From Archilochus colubris (Eukaryota; Chordata; Aves; Apodiformes; Trochilidae), in assembly GCA_023079485.1 (NCBI GenBank), contig CM041084.1:35500609-35564608 (forward strand): a stretch of 64,000 nt of DNA. Direction: 5' to 3'. The notes beneath the pieces are model-generated. The model was not told the DNA's origin. It did not search any database and saw nothing but the letters and a program-made list of their open reading frames with translations. The position numbers were made by a program, and so were the translations under genes. Within the stretch, counting starts at the first letter, position 1, and every line of letters starts with the position of its first letter. This document shows, piece after piece, positions 49,400 to 62,506 of the stretch.

Positions 49400-51780
49400 C
49401 AGTGATGACTTGCTACAAGACATAACCCCTGCCCCTGCTGTCACCAGCAGTGCTGTGGCAATCTCTGTGCAGATGGACCTCTGAGGGTGACCTCCCTGGA
49501 GGGCTCTCTGCTCTGTTGGAGTTGCTACAGCAGCAGGTGAGGAGCTTGCAAGAGGAAAGTGCATTCTGTTGTATCAGTGGTGACAAACAGGTGACTGACA
49601 GGACCTTTCAAGGTGGAAAAACTTATGTGACAGATAGCAAAGGTGCAACCAAGGAAAGACACAATGGGAAGAAGAAAGAAGAAGTTCTAAGAAGTTGGAC
49701 GTTTGAAGCTTGTGACTTCTGGCAGCAGAAAGGCAGCAAGCTCCTTCAGAGGAAGATGCCAGGTTGGACACCATATCAGTGAGCTACTGGGAAAAAGTGA
49801 GGACAGTGAGCGGTTGGTGAATCTCTTCCAGCCAGACTCATCAGTGAGGGATGTTTCTTGCTTGCATGTAGCCTCAACTTGTGGTGCTGCTAAAAAACTG
49901 CTTGAGGCCATCTTTTGTTCTGACTTTTTTTCCTGCTTGTTCATGCATACACCACAAACATGGTGACGTGAAACCATTTTGGTTCAAAAGTGACTGCAAG
50001 GGTGAAGGGAGAAGGATTCCTTGTGGCACTTCTGTTTAATCCTGTGGAAAAAGGGCAACGCTTGGACCACATATATCTCAATATTTGGTGGCACCAGCTG
50101 GGCTTCAACTGTTTTGCCTGTGCCACACAATTTGATGAGGAAAGACAACTTGGAGAATAGGGTGACCTGGCAAGGAGAGGGAAGAATGCCTTTGTGAATG
50201 GACTTATTAAAATAGTGGGGAGGACTTGTCTGTCATAGAACAGGAACCTAACTCAGAACTGTATGAGGAAGCAGCACATATGGACAAGGTATACAGAAGG
50301 TCCACTTGGCTGAGAAAGGAGCTGCTTAATGAACTAAAATGGGAAAAGCACATATGGAGATGGAAATGGTGGAAATGGGGAGTGCATGTGTGGAAACAAT
50401 GTCAGGAAACAAAGGACAAGCACACAATCATTGTTTGAGCACAGGAACAAAACTAGGAAGGACAAAACCCATCTGGAGCTAAAATCAATGGGAGTCTTTA
50501 AAGGGTAACAAGAAAGAATTTTACAAGTATGAGAGCAGCAAAAGGAAGTCAAAGAAAATTTAGGTTTGTTGCTTACTAAGGGAGATAAGATAATCACAGA
50601 TGATACAGAATAGGCTGCAGCACTCAATACCATTTTCCCCCTTTTTAAGCTGAGTCTGCTCTCAGACCCCTATACACACAGTTTGAGAAGGAGAGGGATA
50701 GCTAAGGGGGTCTGTGGTGGTGTGACAGGTTGGTGAATACCTGAAGAAGCTGTATGTGTTCAAATACATGGGGCCTGTGGGTGCTGAAAAAGCTGAAAAT
50801 ATAATTGTAAAACCACTCGCTAATCATATATGGAAGCTCACTGCTACCACAGGACATCCTTGACGACTGGAGAAAGGTTAATTTTACATCAATATTACAG
50901 AAAGTGAGAAAGAGGATCTGAGAAACTGTACAATAGTTGACCTCACCTTAGTCCTTGGAAAAATCGTGGAGCATGTCCTCTTGGAATCAGTGTCCAACAT
51001 GTAAAGGACAAGACAATAATCAAGAAAAGTCAACAAGGATTTACCAAGAGCAAATTATGCTTGACCACTCTGGCTGCCCACTATGATGAAATGACTGTCC
51101 ATGCAGATGAAAGGTGAGAGTGAATGCAATCTATTTTTACTTGTAGGTGGGCTGCAAATTTGTCAGAGACTCCTAAGTTGAAAGAGTACATTCAATGGCT
51201 TGATGTCCATTGTTGGAAATGAGGACAATAACCAACGGACTGCTGTGAAGATACTGTTCAGTATTTTCACCAACAGCCCATTTGAGGAGACAGAATGCAC
51301 TCTCAGTAGATTTTCAGATGATTCAAAATTTGGAGGTTTGCTGCTGTGCTGATTTGTAGAATTTCAATTCAGAAACAGCACAAGACACTGAAAGACTAGG
51401 CAAAAGAAACCTTTCTGAGGTTTCTTTTTTAGAAAGGAAAACATTACCTCCTCTAATCAGTGCTTGTAAACTCTCATCTTGAACAGTGTTTTAGGCCTCC
51501 AGTTTAAGACAGGTGTTGAGAAACTTGAGACCATCCACTGCAGTGCTACTATGCTGGTTACAGGTGTAGAGGACAGGCTGAGGGAGCTGGGCTTGTTATT
51601 TTGGTAAAGAGGAGCCTAAAGGGGATCTGCTGGGAGCCTGCAACTACTTGGAGCTACAAAGATGATGTAATCTAACTCTTCCCAGAACTGGCAGATGATT
51701 GAGAAGGGACCATGAACCCAGAATTGCCCCTTGGAAGGTTCACCTTGTTCATTATAAAAAATATTCCTCATTAGAAGAGC
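49400..51780 (+). mobile_element. Decayed near-complete CR1-type LINE
   Basis: A single old insertion on the plus strand, read through its landmarks in order. At 49500-49560 is a coiled-coil-like ORF1 remnant (frame reading LLELLQQQVRSLQEE), typical of CR1 ORF1. At 50330-50620 is an ORF2 part with GGAGATGGAAATGG, GGACAAGCACACA and AAGTATGAGAGCAGCAAAAG. At 50860-51120 are reverse-transcriptase-region words such as GACTGGAGAAAGG, CAACAAGGATTTACCAAGAG and TGCTTGACCACTCTGG. At 51560-51660 is the tail with AGGCTGAGGGAGCTGGGCTT. Every frame is broken by stops and gaps, so it makes no protein. Its strong divergence suggests an old CR1/L3-like subfamily. The 5' and 3' limits are approximate, and sequence back to about 49.1 kb may also belong to it. 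Confidence 0.75.
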
Positions 51781-54700
51781 GGTACAGCACTACAAACAGT
51801 TACTCATAGAAATGGTAATTTCTGTTCAAAGTGACTAGTTTGACCCAATGTTAGTGATTTTCCTGTTCATGCACCTCGTGAGCAGAGGTCTCTTCCTAGT
51901 CAACTAGGAAGACTAATATTTTCACAATATCTTTCTGAAACTGTTATGCAAATTATGAATGATTTCATGTTCTGTAAAGGTAAACAGCAAAATCATAAAG
52001 CCCCTCAGAGAAAAGGATATTTTTTAAAAAGGTATTCTAAAGCCAAATTCTTCAGCAGTAATAGATGCAACAACTGATTTATAGCCAGCATCCTGTAGAT
52101 TCTCTTGATTCTTGTCCAGACAATGTTCACTGCCCTTTTCTCTAAGTGCCAACTTCTGTATTTCACTGTGCTGAGAAAGTGAGTACCCTGGATACCGTTT
52201 TTATTTTGTGTATGAACAGCAGTGCTGACTTGATCTCTCTTATGCACGAGCAGAGATTTATAAAGTCTTTGAACAGGCCTAATGTAGGTCAACAGAAAAA
52301 AACCCCTGTGTCTGTGCTTCCTTGAGAAACCAACCTTTTAGCTGATCTGACACACACAGTACCAGAAACATGAGAACAGGGATTCAAACTCATTCAGCCA
52401 CAGCACTCAAAGGTTAACTACTTGGCCACAAAATAAAAATCAATCATTTAAATTACTAACCAAAATGAGAAACCAGTGTCAACTTCCCAAACAACATGTC
52501 CTATAAAGCATATAGGTTCGACATTTTCTAATACTGGGAACTGTGTTATGAGGAAGAAAAACAAATCAAACAAAGCAAATAAAACAAACGAATTACTGCC
52601 TCAGAAATAGGAGAACGAGATGTGCAAATTTAATGATGCAGTCTTGGAGAGAAAAACCTTAATAATACTTCCTGAAAATTTAGTCCCAGAGTCCTCAAAA
52701 AGCTTTTCCAAACCATCCATATTCCAGATGATGTAAAGCCTTATAGGCAATAAGTAACATCTTGAACTGAATATGAGAATGAAAATGAAGATTATTTGTG
52801 ATGCCACATGGATATGTATTTCACTAACAATATAAAGCAGGATAGTATTCATGTCTCCAGTCAAAGCAAGACTCTATTTCTGTGCCTCCATATACACTTC
52901 TCCAAATATCTGCCTTGTTGTGGCAATACACAATCTGAAAAAACCCTCAAATTTATGATTCTCATATTCATCTTTCTTCTTACCCACACCCAGAACTTTG
53001 CTTACATTGCTGCATTCCCTTTTTCTCATTTGCCATGAAAATTTATTATTTATGATTAATTATTTGCCATTTCTTTGCTATTTTCCCCTTGATCTATACA
53101 GTTCTGGTGTTCTCCATCTGTCCAAACCTGGCTCTTCTCTTTTTTTTTTTATTACCTTTCCTTTCATCTATCTTCTCACCTTTACAAAGACATCTAGGGA
53201 AATAAATTTTTTATATCCTTCCTTCTGAGCTCATAATGAGATCAGTGATGCCTCCACCATTCCCCGTTTTTCATCAAATTTTACTGCTTCAGAAAAAACA
53301 TCTGTGACTAACTGAAAGTGGTCAGCACCTTCAAGAAGAGATTAAAGAAAGTTTTACAGTTTTGACATTGTAATCCTACACTTTTACAGCTCATCACTTT
53401 ACAAGCTGCAATAAGGTTTGCGGGCATGGGTAAGGACACTGGAAGTAAGCATCCTACACCAGCCAAGGTCTGAAGCTAATACAGTTTTGGAAGAAGCCTC
53501 TCTTCTTCAACCTTTTTTTACCAGTTTAAAGACTTTTTTTCTCCCCAAATACACGATATGCAGCTTAACAAAAAGTACGGAAAACAGAATACGAACTCAC
53601 AAAATTGGAATTGTAAATGTCTTTCATAATGCCATTTAGTTTTCAAGTCTAACTGTTCAGGAAATGAGAGAAAGGTTGTATTTTTGTCTGTTATACTTAT
53701 GGAGAAAGTCAAGAAAGAGTAAACTCTGTTGTCAAAGGGTTTTAACAACGTATGTCCAAGCACTTCTTTGATTTGAACACTCAAAATGGCAAAACTCCAT
53801 TCATCTTAAAGCTGAATCTTGAATATGAATTAATTTGGCTGCTCTACCAAATGTTAAGCGCAGTGGAAAAGCAACTATCTTCAAGATGGAGAGATTTTAA
53901 AGTTATTTAAGGTATTTAAGGAAAAACGCTGCAATTTAAAGCATAAGAAACAAACAAAAAACAAGTGACAGAACTGTGTGGGCAGAACATCTCAGTCTCT
54001 CTGATGTCTTGTTTGCTGCTGGTCAATGATGGGTTGGGTAAAGTGTAATGAAAAGAACTATGTCATGATATAAGCATGCAATGCCCAGAATACTCTCCCA
54101 GACTACACAGATTTGCAGATCAGGGATTTCTTGAACTAGAGCTTGTCTGGGTATTTTTTGGTAGTTAATAGCTAATTTTTCTATATTAATTTGCCCAGTA
54201 ACAGTTTCAATTCTTTCTGTATTCATAGTAAGAGCACTAAGGAAATATTCCCATAGATCTTGGCAAATTGGCAAGGTGAATTAGAAAGTAATTCTGTTGA
54301 TGAAGTACTGAAACATGTAGAGGAAAATAATGGGAAAAATGAGATTGATACAAGGAAATCCTGAAGCCAAGGACTTGCTAAGAGCTTTCAGAGCTCATTC
54401 ATAAAATATACACGGGCTATGCCTTTTGGATATTTGGTAGCATTTGAAATGTCAAACAAGATTCAGATGCATGGCCTAAACCGCTTTCTCATTTAATTTT
54501 ATGCAAATTTCCCTGGAGTAAAAAGCAGTTGTTACTGCTATAATTTTGTTAGAATTTACTTAGTTTTCATTTTTTAATCTAACAATTAAATAAAAGATTT
54601 AAACTTTTAATCTTGAACCCCTAACAGCTGAAAGTCGGTTGACAACCCCATAATTAAATATGCCAGCCACAGCATAGTTTACTACTGTGTATACTGACAT

Positions 54701-54807
54701 TTAAACCAGAAAACACAATGAATTACAGTGATTTTTTTAAAAAATAAGTTGTTATTTATTTCGTTTACTAGTTTAACTTATCTATTATTTAACTGAATCA
54801 CTCACAG

Positions 54808-54960
54808 GCCCTCATCACGACAAAGACCTTGCTCTGCTGGGTGCTGTACAAACATAAATTAAAAAATCCCTGCTTCTCTAACAGAGTTAACAGTATAAGC
54901 CAAGAGATAACAGATGGCTCCAGGCACACATATGGGGAGGACATGGAAACAATATGGCTA
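54808..54960 (+). mobile_element. Old amniote SINE/L2-like relic
   Basis: Contains CTGGGTGCTGTACAAACATA, then AATCCCTGCTTCTCTAACAG, AGTTAACAGTATAAGCCAAG and a GGGGAGGACATGGAAACA tail. This is the same order of blocks as ancient CORE-SINE/L2-type repeats found across amniotes, and as the copy at 19290-19395. Class is inferred from memory of the consensus. Confidence 0.5.
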
Positions 54961-57900
54961 TATTAGTCAGTCTTATATACATGGTTTCAGCATGTTAGCA
55001 ACCAAACCATTGTCAATGGAAAGGTAGAATTTTTAGGATAGTTTTCATGAGGCCTTTGCTTTGCAGATGTTCAGAGAAAGTTTATGCTAAGTGGAAGGGG
55101 CTATGAAATTATTGGATTCAAGTTCACCAAGCATCTCAGAGTCAGGGGTGGAATATATATTGTCATTTTAACATTGAGAACATTGCTACTTGTGAAATGT
55201 TTCTACAAATCTGAATTATTTCAGATATTATTAAATTACTCTGGGAGGATGCAAGGAAGTTCAGATACTGCCTTTGGGTATTAATTCCTGCAAAACAAGA
55301 GGTTATGTACTGATTTCCTCTGCTGAGTATTGCCTGCCAATATTTCTGTGTCCCTGTGCTAGTTGAAATATCCTCATGTTTTATGTATTCCCAAATACCT
55401 TACACATGTTTTGTGTTTTTCACATCTTCACAACTGCCAGGCCTTTATTATTTTGAATATGCTTTTAGCAAAGTTAGACATTTTAAGCACAGTAAATTCA
55501 GATACATCCTAGAAACATGCGTTTTACTCTTTTGGACTGCATGCACAGTGAATGTGACTCATGGTTTTAGTTCATGGTGTTTTAATTGAGACTGCTTTTA
55601 AAATCTCAGGATGGTATGAGGTAGGTTGCATAGGAATGTCATTGCTTTGACTTGTTGCTTTCCAGCACAGAAATCCTGCTCGCTGGTAGTACAGTATGTC
55701 AAAATCCACCAGTGGATATAAAAGTAAGCACAAATCAGGTAGAAATTAAACCTAGAAGTCCAGGTTCAAAATGCAATGCTGCCAAAGTTAAAACATTTCA
55801 AGGCTTGATGCAATCTCTTCTGCTCAACTATGTAAATTCAGAAGAATTACCTCTTTTAGAAATTTAAAGAGAACTGCTACTGCATAATCTTTAGTGAAGA
55901 TATGTCTGTGACAACCCTCTGGAAGGGGTAGGGAATGGAACTGATTAAAATAAGAAAATAAAATGAAGGGTGGAAGGAAGGCCAACAAAATATCCATTGT
56001 GACTTGTAGGAGCCAAGCTAAATCAGACTATGCTACCAACACTGCAAAGAAAAAGAAACAATTATTTGGTTTGCAGGGCCCTGATTGAAAACAAGTATCA
56101 AAAATAAGAAAGGAATGTTATAATACAGATAAAAATGTTTCGCTAGGATGAGATTAAGACAAATCCACCAATAAAGTAAAATGCTAGAAGCTGTTCACCT
56201 GCAAATGCACATATTTTTGGATATTTGTGCAATCCTGACTTCTGTGTGGTTTCAGTAGCAACACAGAAAGGGATGGCACTGCACAATGACTTCCCGAGCT
56301 ATGGGAAGAAAAAATAAAAAATTCATCCCTTCTATACCTATCTCCCTCTCCCATCCAAAACAGTGAACAAACCCCAAGAAATCTGACACGGTTACAATTC
56401 TGATTCAGAATAGCCAATGACCCAGAAATATTCAAATTTCTAATACTCTACAGTTAACATTGTTCAAAGAGAGCCACGCCCCAAGAAAAATTGTTTTCCT
56501 TACTCTTTTAAAAATTTTTAAATGGGTGAAATCAATATACATATGTATTACAAAGTTTTATGTACCTGCAGTTTTTCTGTAATATAAGAAACAAGAATTT
56601 ATGGTTGGCTATTTCTCCTCCTCTTCCAATCTAGAACTTCCAATCTAAACTCTCTGTCCCTCTTCCTTGCCCTCCTGTTTTATGAGGACAACAAGGTAAA
56701 TGATACTTATTTATAATAAATATTTATTTATAATTTTAAAGAAGATTAGTGACCTTGAGGCAAGATATCTGTTTCATTGTGTTGTTGTATAACTATTTGA
56801 TTAATTGTCAAAAACAATAAATATTTACGTATAGTGACATGTGGAAGAAAGTGAAAGATGGAGCCTCAGATCTCCTTCCTAGCCTCTTGACAATTCCACT
56901 TCATTTCAATTAAACCCCTCAAAATAGCTGAAACTCTGCCTCACAGCTTCTAAACACCAGGTCCTGCTGTTGAATTTCCATCTTAAACAGTTCAAAGTCA
57001 ATTTGCCAGTGTCACACTGTCGGAGTCAGCTTAGTTTGCCATGTCCCACCTTGCCTGGAGACATTAGTGGCAAAGGACCATGGGCTTGGACATTTTCCAA
57101 AGCAGCTCCCACAGTCAAATCTATTACTGGAACAGCTTCCAGGTGCATCAGCATCACTGTTGCAGAGCTAGAAACCAGCAACAGTGCTACTGGAGCACTA
57201 CTGTACACCATTCCTATGCTCAGATAACCTCTCCTTATCAGGAAGATGGAGGACAAACAAGAATAATGGGGAAAGGTCTTGCCTAGCAACAAAGAAAGTA
57301 GGGATGGAAAGAAATCTTTTCAAGCAGACACAAGACCAGTGGGACTTATATACCTTCAGCATAAGTTTGCCTATGGCCCTTTATGCTGATAAAAGGCTTC
57401 TCTCAGTGCTGCTGTTGACGTTGTTGACTTGATCACTGTGGAAAAGTTCTTATTAAATTACAAAACTATGATATTAATTTAGATAATATGCTGTAAAGTA
57501 TTTTAGAAATAGCTATAAATAAATAAATATGCAATGAGAATCCTATTTCCACCATTATGTTTTCATATGACATCAGATGGTCTTTCTGCCTATCTGATAA
57601 ACACACTGCTGCCCCTAAGTCTGTATAAACAAGCCCATTATTGCAAATGTTAAAGAAATGTGTGACCAGAGGAAAACCCCCTACCATTTTATCATTTCTG
57701 AGCTCTCTGAAACAATGCAGTAAGTATCCTTGAGTGCATATGGATCTGGAATGATTAATATATAGATATTTTGCAATTAATAAAGTTCATGCTCCATGCT
57801 TCAATCTGTTAAACTCTTACTCAGTTTTTTTTTTGGTCAGCATCAGTTGCAAAAAAGTTTCACTAACTCCTTCTCTGTTCAGGCTGCATGTATTTGTGCT

Positions 57901-58213
57901 TTGATATTATTCCTAACATGACTGTGGATGCAGACCAGAGCAGGATCTTATTATTTAGGTTTTTAGAATCTCTGATTACATTGTTCAGAGTTTAAGGAGA
58001 CTAAAACTTAAGAATAGTGATTATGCAGGGACTGAAAATATACACCCCTTATACTACATCATTAAAAGAACAGGATTACAGTTTTGTTGTTTTTATAGGG
58101 AATGACTCATTTTAACCAAATACAGACAAAAATAAGAATCATGCTATTAAACACATACTTACAATTTATTTCAGTGGGAAAAAATATCCCAAGCACAGAA
58201 GCCCCTTTCACTC

Positions 58214-58230
58214 AAAAAAAAAAAAAAAAA
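58214..58230. repeat. A(17) homopolymer
   Basis: Uninterrupted A run. I see no retroposed sequence upstream that it would terminate. Confidence 0.85.
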
Positions 58231-61152
58231 TCCTCAACAAAAACAATAGCCTGATTTAGAGAAATGTTTCTCATCCATGCTTTTGCTGAGAGTTCAGCTC
58301 AGGTCTCTTAGCTCTTCACAGACAGTAATTTTGTGGCATTATGTTAAAAGAGGAGGATGAGATTTCCAATGAAAAGAAAAAAGGGAAGTTCAAACAACTA
58401 ACATAGACCCTCATTTGCCACTGGGGTGCTAAAACATTAAGTTGATGATTAATATTTGGCAGGAGGATGCACAGAGCAAGTCCTGTACCTGCTGCTGGCA
58501 ACATGATTGCTGTGGTGTGAAGCATCACACTTCTTGGCTCCTAAGTAACTTTGATCTTTTGTAAACACTGCCAATAGTCTCATTCATTCATGATTTTATT
58601 AGTTTTAAAATTCTCCCTGGCAGTTTTAAACAGTTGCACAGTAATTTTAAAAGTTCTTACTGCCATCTTTCAAATGATATCATTCAAATTACTGGCAAGT
58701 AAAATTCATCTGCACGTATCTGAATCTCTTGTACCAGAGAAAGACAGCAGTTTACATTGACATTTTAAAAATCTTCCAAATGGCCCTGCAGATCTGTTCT
58801 GTATACACATTTATTGCTCATAATATGAAAGGAAAAAGCACTGCAGAGCCACTTGGATTTTTATTCATCTTTTATTCTAAGCAATTAACTTCCTGTTTTT
58901 ATCACAATACAGGTTTTTTTCACTGAAATGAATCATTCCAAAGAAGATAAGGAGCATTAGGATTCAAAGCTGCCACTCATGCATACAGCTGTCATTTTAC
59001 CAAATTATATGGAACTTGAAAGTATTTCTAGTAAAAAAAAAACAAACCAAAACCCCTAAAAGGTAACTTATCTTTCCTTGTATTGGTTTTGGCTCTTTCA
59101 TCCGAGTTGCAGCATGCTGTGGGGGCCTAAGGAAGGCAACAGAGAAAAGAATCATCTCCAAAATACCTCAGAGGTTTTTCTATTAACTCTGGCAGCATCT
59201 CAGATTTAATATTACTTCCATCTGTCCCTAAAATTAGACAAGCCCTAAATAACTTGAATTTTTCAGGTATTGGAATTGGCCTATCACATCAGAAAGAGGA
59301 AGACCAATGCCTCTAGTATTAACTGCAGTCAAATATTAAGGCACTGAAGTTCATTAAACTTCATGGCTCTGAGAACAATTCCCATGTCTTTAACTTTAGG
59401 TCTAACAAATCCAACACACTGATCAGGCAATTGGCTATGTACAGAGATGCTCACTTATTCTGTGCACATTTTATGATGCTGAACTAAAAAAGGACCTTTC
59501 ATCATAGCATTTGTGCTTCCAAATAAATGTTTGGTATGGGTAAATACAGACTGACAACTACTTTGCTTATAACCTTTGAAGAGATTTTAAAAACAATGAT
59601 CAGGGAAAAAGATATATGGGAATAAAAAAGGTCTCCAAGATGTGTACCATGCACAAAAGGCATGCTGTTCTTCAAAGGAATTTTTGTTTGCATGATTTTT
59701 TTTCACTATTTATTTATTATCTCTCTGATTTTTTATACTACTTCTATTTGAGCAAAACTGCCAAGCTTGTGTGTCTAAAATCAGGTTCCTAAATCAGTAG
59801 AGCAGATGCTTATTTAATTGAAAATAATAGCATATGTTAATTTTCTAACCTGTAGGGGTACTCACAACTAACTTCAAATCAGTCAAACATCTCACATAGT
59901 AACAGTTGTTTCTACCTGCTTGTGGAGACAATAGCATATGCTGTCAAATTTCATTTAATTAAAAAGTCTATGCAATCAAACCCAGCATGATGCATGACAT
60001 TTTGTGTCAGGATTTTTTTGCTAAGAAATGAGGATTCTAATTGACCGCGTTTGTAATATATTTCAGAAAAGAAAATAACTAGTCCCAATTTTCCTTAGAA
60101 ATAGTTTCTTCTTGGGAACTTTTCAACTAAAGCATTTTTGAAATAGATAAAACGTATTTCTTAATTTGGAACACTTTATGTAGAAATAATTGTATATAAT
60201 TACAACTTAGTTTCTCCAAATAAAAACTTTATTTTCAGTCAAAACCATTTTTCTTCTGCTTTTGTTTTGTGAGAGTTTTAAAATGTTTATATTGTTCAAA
60301 TCACAGTTCCCTCTCTGGCACATCTCTGTGAAAGCAATTTAAAGAATATTCTGCCAGAAACTAAAACCAGCCAACCATATTTGCCTGAATCAACAACTAA
60401 GAGCCTTCACTATTTGCCAAAAAGAGTGGTAGAGCATCCTTAATGGTTGCTGGAGATGTAAATGAAACATAATGAGAAACAAATGGACCACAGATGCACC
60501 CAATTTCCCCATTTGGCCAAAAAGGAGAGGCCAGTAAGCAGGCTTTGAGAGGAAATTTTCTAGGACTTTGTTCCAGCAAGACTAACCAGCCAGAAGATTG
60601 TGAGCTAAATGTTCCTGTTCTTATTAATGGAAGGCAGCTCCAGAAACTGCAACCTGTTACTCCTTCCAGAAAACCACAACTATGTAAAAAGGTCAGGAAC
60701 CATCTCACTACTGAGCACTGACTCTTTCAAACACATTTGCTAGGCCTGAAGGAACATACAGTGGAGGGCCACTGAACAGTAACATGAAAAAACATCAGGC
60801 TGCCACAAGTTGCCAAAACATGATCTGATGTGCATTCTGCCCTGAGGCTGTAGATTCACTTCCTTAACTAAATAAAACAGGAGCCATCTGTTTCTTACAA
60901 TATCAGTAAAAAGTCATTCCATTAATCTTTACATTGGAGAGGAAAAAAAAAAGATCTAGAAGACTAAATATAATGCAAATGTTACTAGCTTAACAAGTCC
61001 TTAATATGAGAAATGCACACATCTTATTCCCAGAGGCAATAAATCAAATTGAGTATCTTTTTTGATTACACGTCCCTGAGAGAAAGTCGAGATTCTTGGT
61101 CAGGCACTAGGAAAGAAAGAATGTAGACAACTTACATTACAGTTTATCCTGC

Positions 61153-61656
61153 CATAGAATCACAGAGTGGTTGAGGTTAGAAGGGACTTCTGAAGGTCAT
61201 CCTGTCCATCTCCCCAGTTCAGCAGGGACACCTACAGCCAGTTCCTCAGGACTGTGTCCAGATGGCTTTTGGATATCTGCAAGGATGGAGACTCCACAGT
61301 CTCCCCAGACCACCTGCGCCTCTGTTTAATCACCCTCACAGAGCACAGTGTTCCTGAAGTTCATATGGATCTATGGTTTGTGCCCATTGCCTCTGGTCCT
61401 GTCACTGGGCACCAGTGAATAGAGCCTGGTTCCCTCCTCTTGGCATCCTCCCTTCAGGTACTTACATACATTGATGAGACCCTTCCTGAGCCTTCTTTTC
61501 TCCAGGCTGAACAGTCCCAGCTCTCCTGGCCTTTCCTCACAGTAGAGATGCTCCAGTCCCTTTAGCACTTTACTGGCCCTTCCTTGGACTCTCTCCAGTA
61601 TGTCTGTGTCTCTCTTGTACTGGGGAGCTCAGAACTGGACACAGGAGTGACCTGAA
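61153..61656 (-). mobile_element. CR1 LINE 3' segment (about 500 bp)
   Basis: The plus strand begins CATAGAATCACAGAGTGGTT and continues through reverse-complemented CR1 landmarks: ATGGCTTTTGGATATCTGCA, GGAGACTCCACAGTCTCC, TTTGTGCCCATTGCCTCTGG, TCTCCAGGCTGAACAGTCCC and GGGGAGCTCAGAACTGGACA. The element is therefore on the minus strand, with its 3' end at 61153 and a 5' truncation near 61656. The last part reaches the end of the reverse-transcriptase ORF region, but the frame is broken. Confidence 0.92.
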
Positions 61657-61880
61657 ACAGTGACTTTCCTGTTGATCCCACAACAGTGCTATAGTAATGC
61701 CCTCTGGTCTGTGAAAATGACTTTTCTTTTTTTGATTCAATGATGAAGGGTGTATGTTTATGTATGTATTCCATTTCCACTCTGCTTGGGAAGGGCATTA
61801 CTTAGAAGTACAAAGATGAAGGGGAAATGGGTACTCTTTCACCTCTTACACCAAGAATGGTTTACCCACAAACAAAACTG

Positions 61881-62240
61881 GGGTTTCGCCTAAAGAAGAG
61901 GCGGCTCAGGGGAGACCTCACGCTCTCTACAACTACCTGAAAGGAGGGTGTAGCCAGGTGGGGGTTGGGCTCTTTTACCAAAGACTTTCAACAAGACAAG
62001 AGGGCATGGACTTAAGTTGCGCCAGGGGAAGTTTAGTTAGATATTAGAAAGAATTTCTTTACGAAGGTGATCACATTGGAATGGCTCCCAGAAGTGTGGA
62101 TTCTCCTCCCTGGAGATATTTAAAAAGACTGGATGTGGCACTCAGTGCCATGGTCTAGCAACCGCAACGGTGGTTCAAGGGTTGGACTCGATGATCTCTG
62201 AGGTCCCTTCCAACCCAGCCAATTCTATGATTCTATGATT
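61881..62240 (+). mobile_element. CR1 LINE 3' end with ATTCTATG tail
   Basis: Starts within TTTCGCCTAAAGAAGAGGCG and passes CTCTACAACTACCTGAAAGG, GGGTTGGACTCGATGATCTC and GAGGTCCCTTCCAACCCAGC. It ends AATTCTATGATTCTATGATT, the 8-bp tail repeat of CR1. It is less diverged than the other copies here, hence probably the youngest CR1 in the window. Opposite orientation to 61153-61656. Confidence 0.93.
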
Positions 62241-62460
62241 TAAAAAGTATCTTTTTATAAAGTGATTCATGCGTGGCCATATTCCAAAAAAAGGTAATTT
62301 CCCAATAATTAACAACATAATCTGTATAAGTATTAGAGACAAATGTAAACTAGTTCAGTTTTATAAATAAAACAAAGACGTGAACCCATTATATTTTCAA
62401 GTTTTCTTTTGCTTCCAGAAAACAGCTGCAAATGAAGGAACTATGGGACTCAAGTGATCT

Positions 62461-62506
62461 GATGCAACTATTTTGGAACCTCAGATGCAACTATTTTGGA
62501 ACCTCA
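62461..62506. repeat. 23-bp exact tandem duplication
   Basis: Two adjacent identical units beginning GATGCAACTATTTTGGAACC. The lack of mismatches implies a recent slippage or repair event. Confidence 0.9.

Noticed and set aside
49450..49782. 110-codon open frame with a coiled-coil-like LLQQQVRSLQEE stretch
   Set aside because: This is a remnant of CR1 ORF1 inside a decayed LINE, not a host gene.
57026..57292. Minus-strand frame ending in a P-loop-looking SPGKVGHGKLS
   Set aside because: The GKVGHGK-like string is isolated, the rest has no GTPase or ATPase motifs, and the opposite strand is open too.
60397..60721. Overlapping open frames of 75 and 103 codons on the two strands
   Set aside because: No similarity to the expected upstream TBC1D5 exon (Ser/Arg-rich, ending near GRKES), and no paired splice sites.
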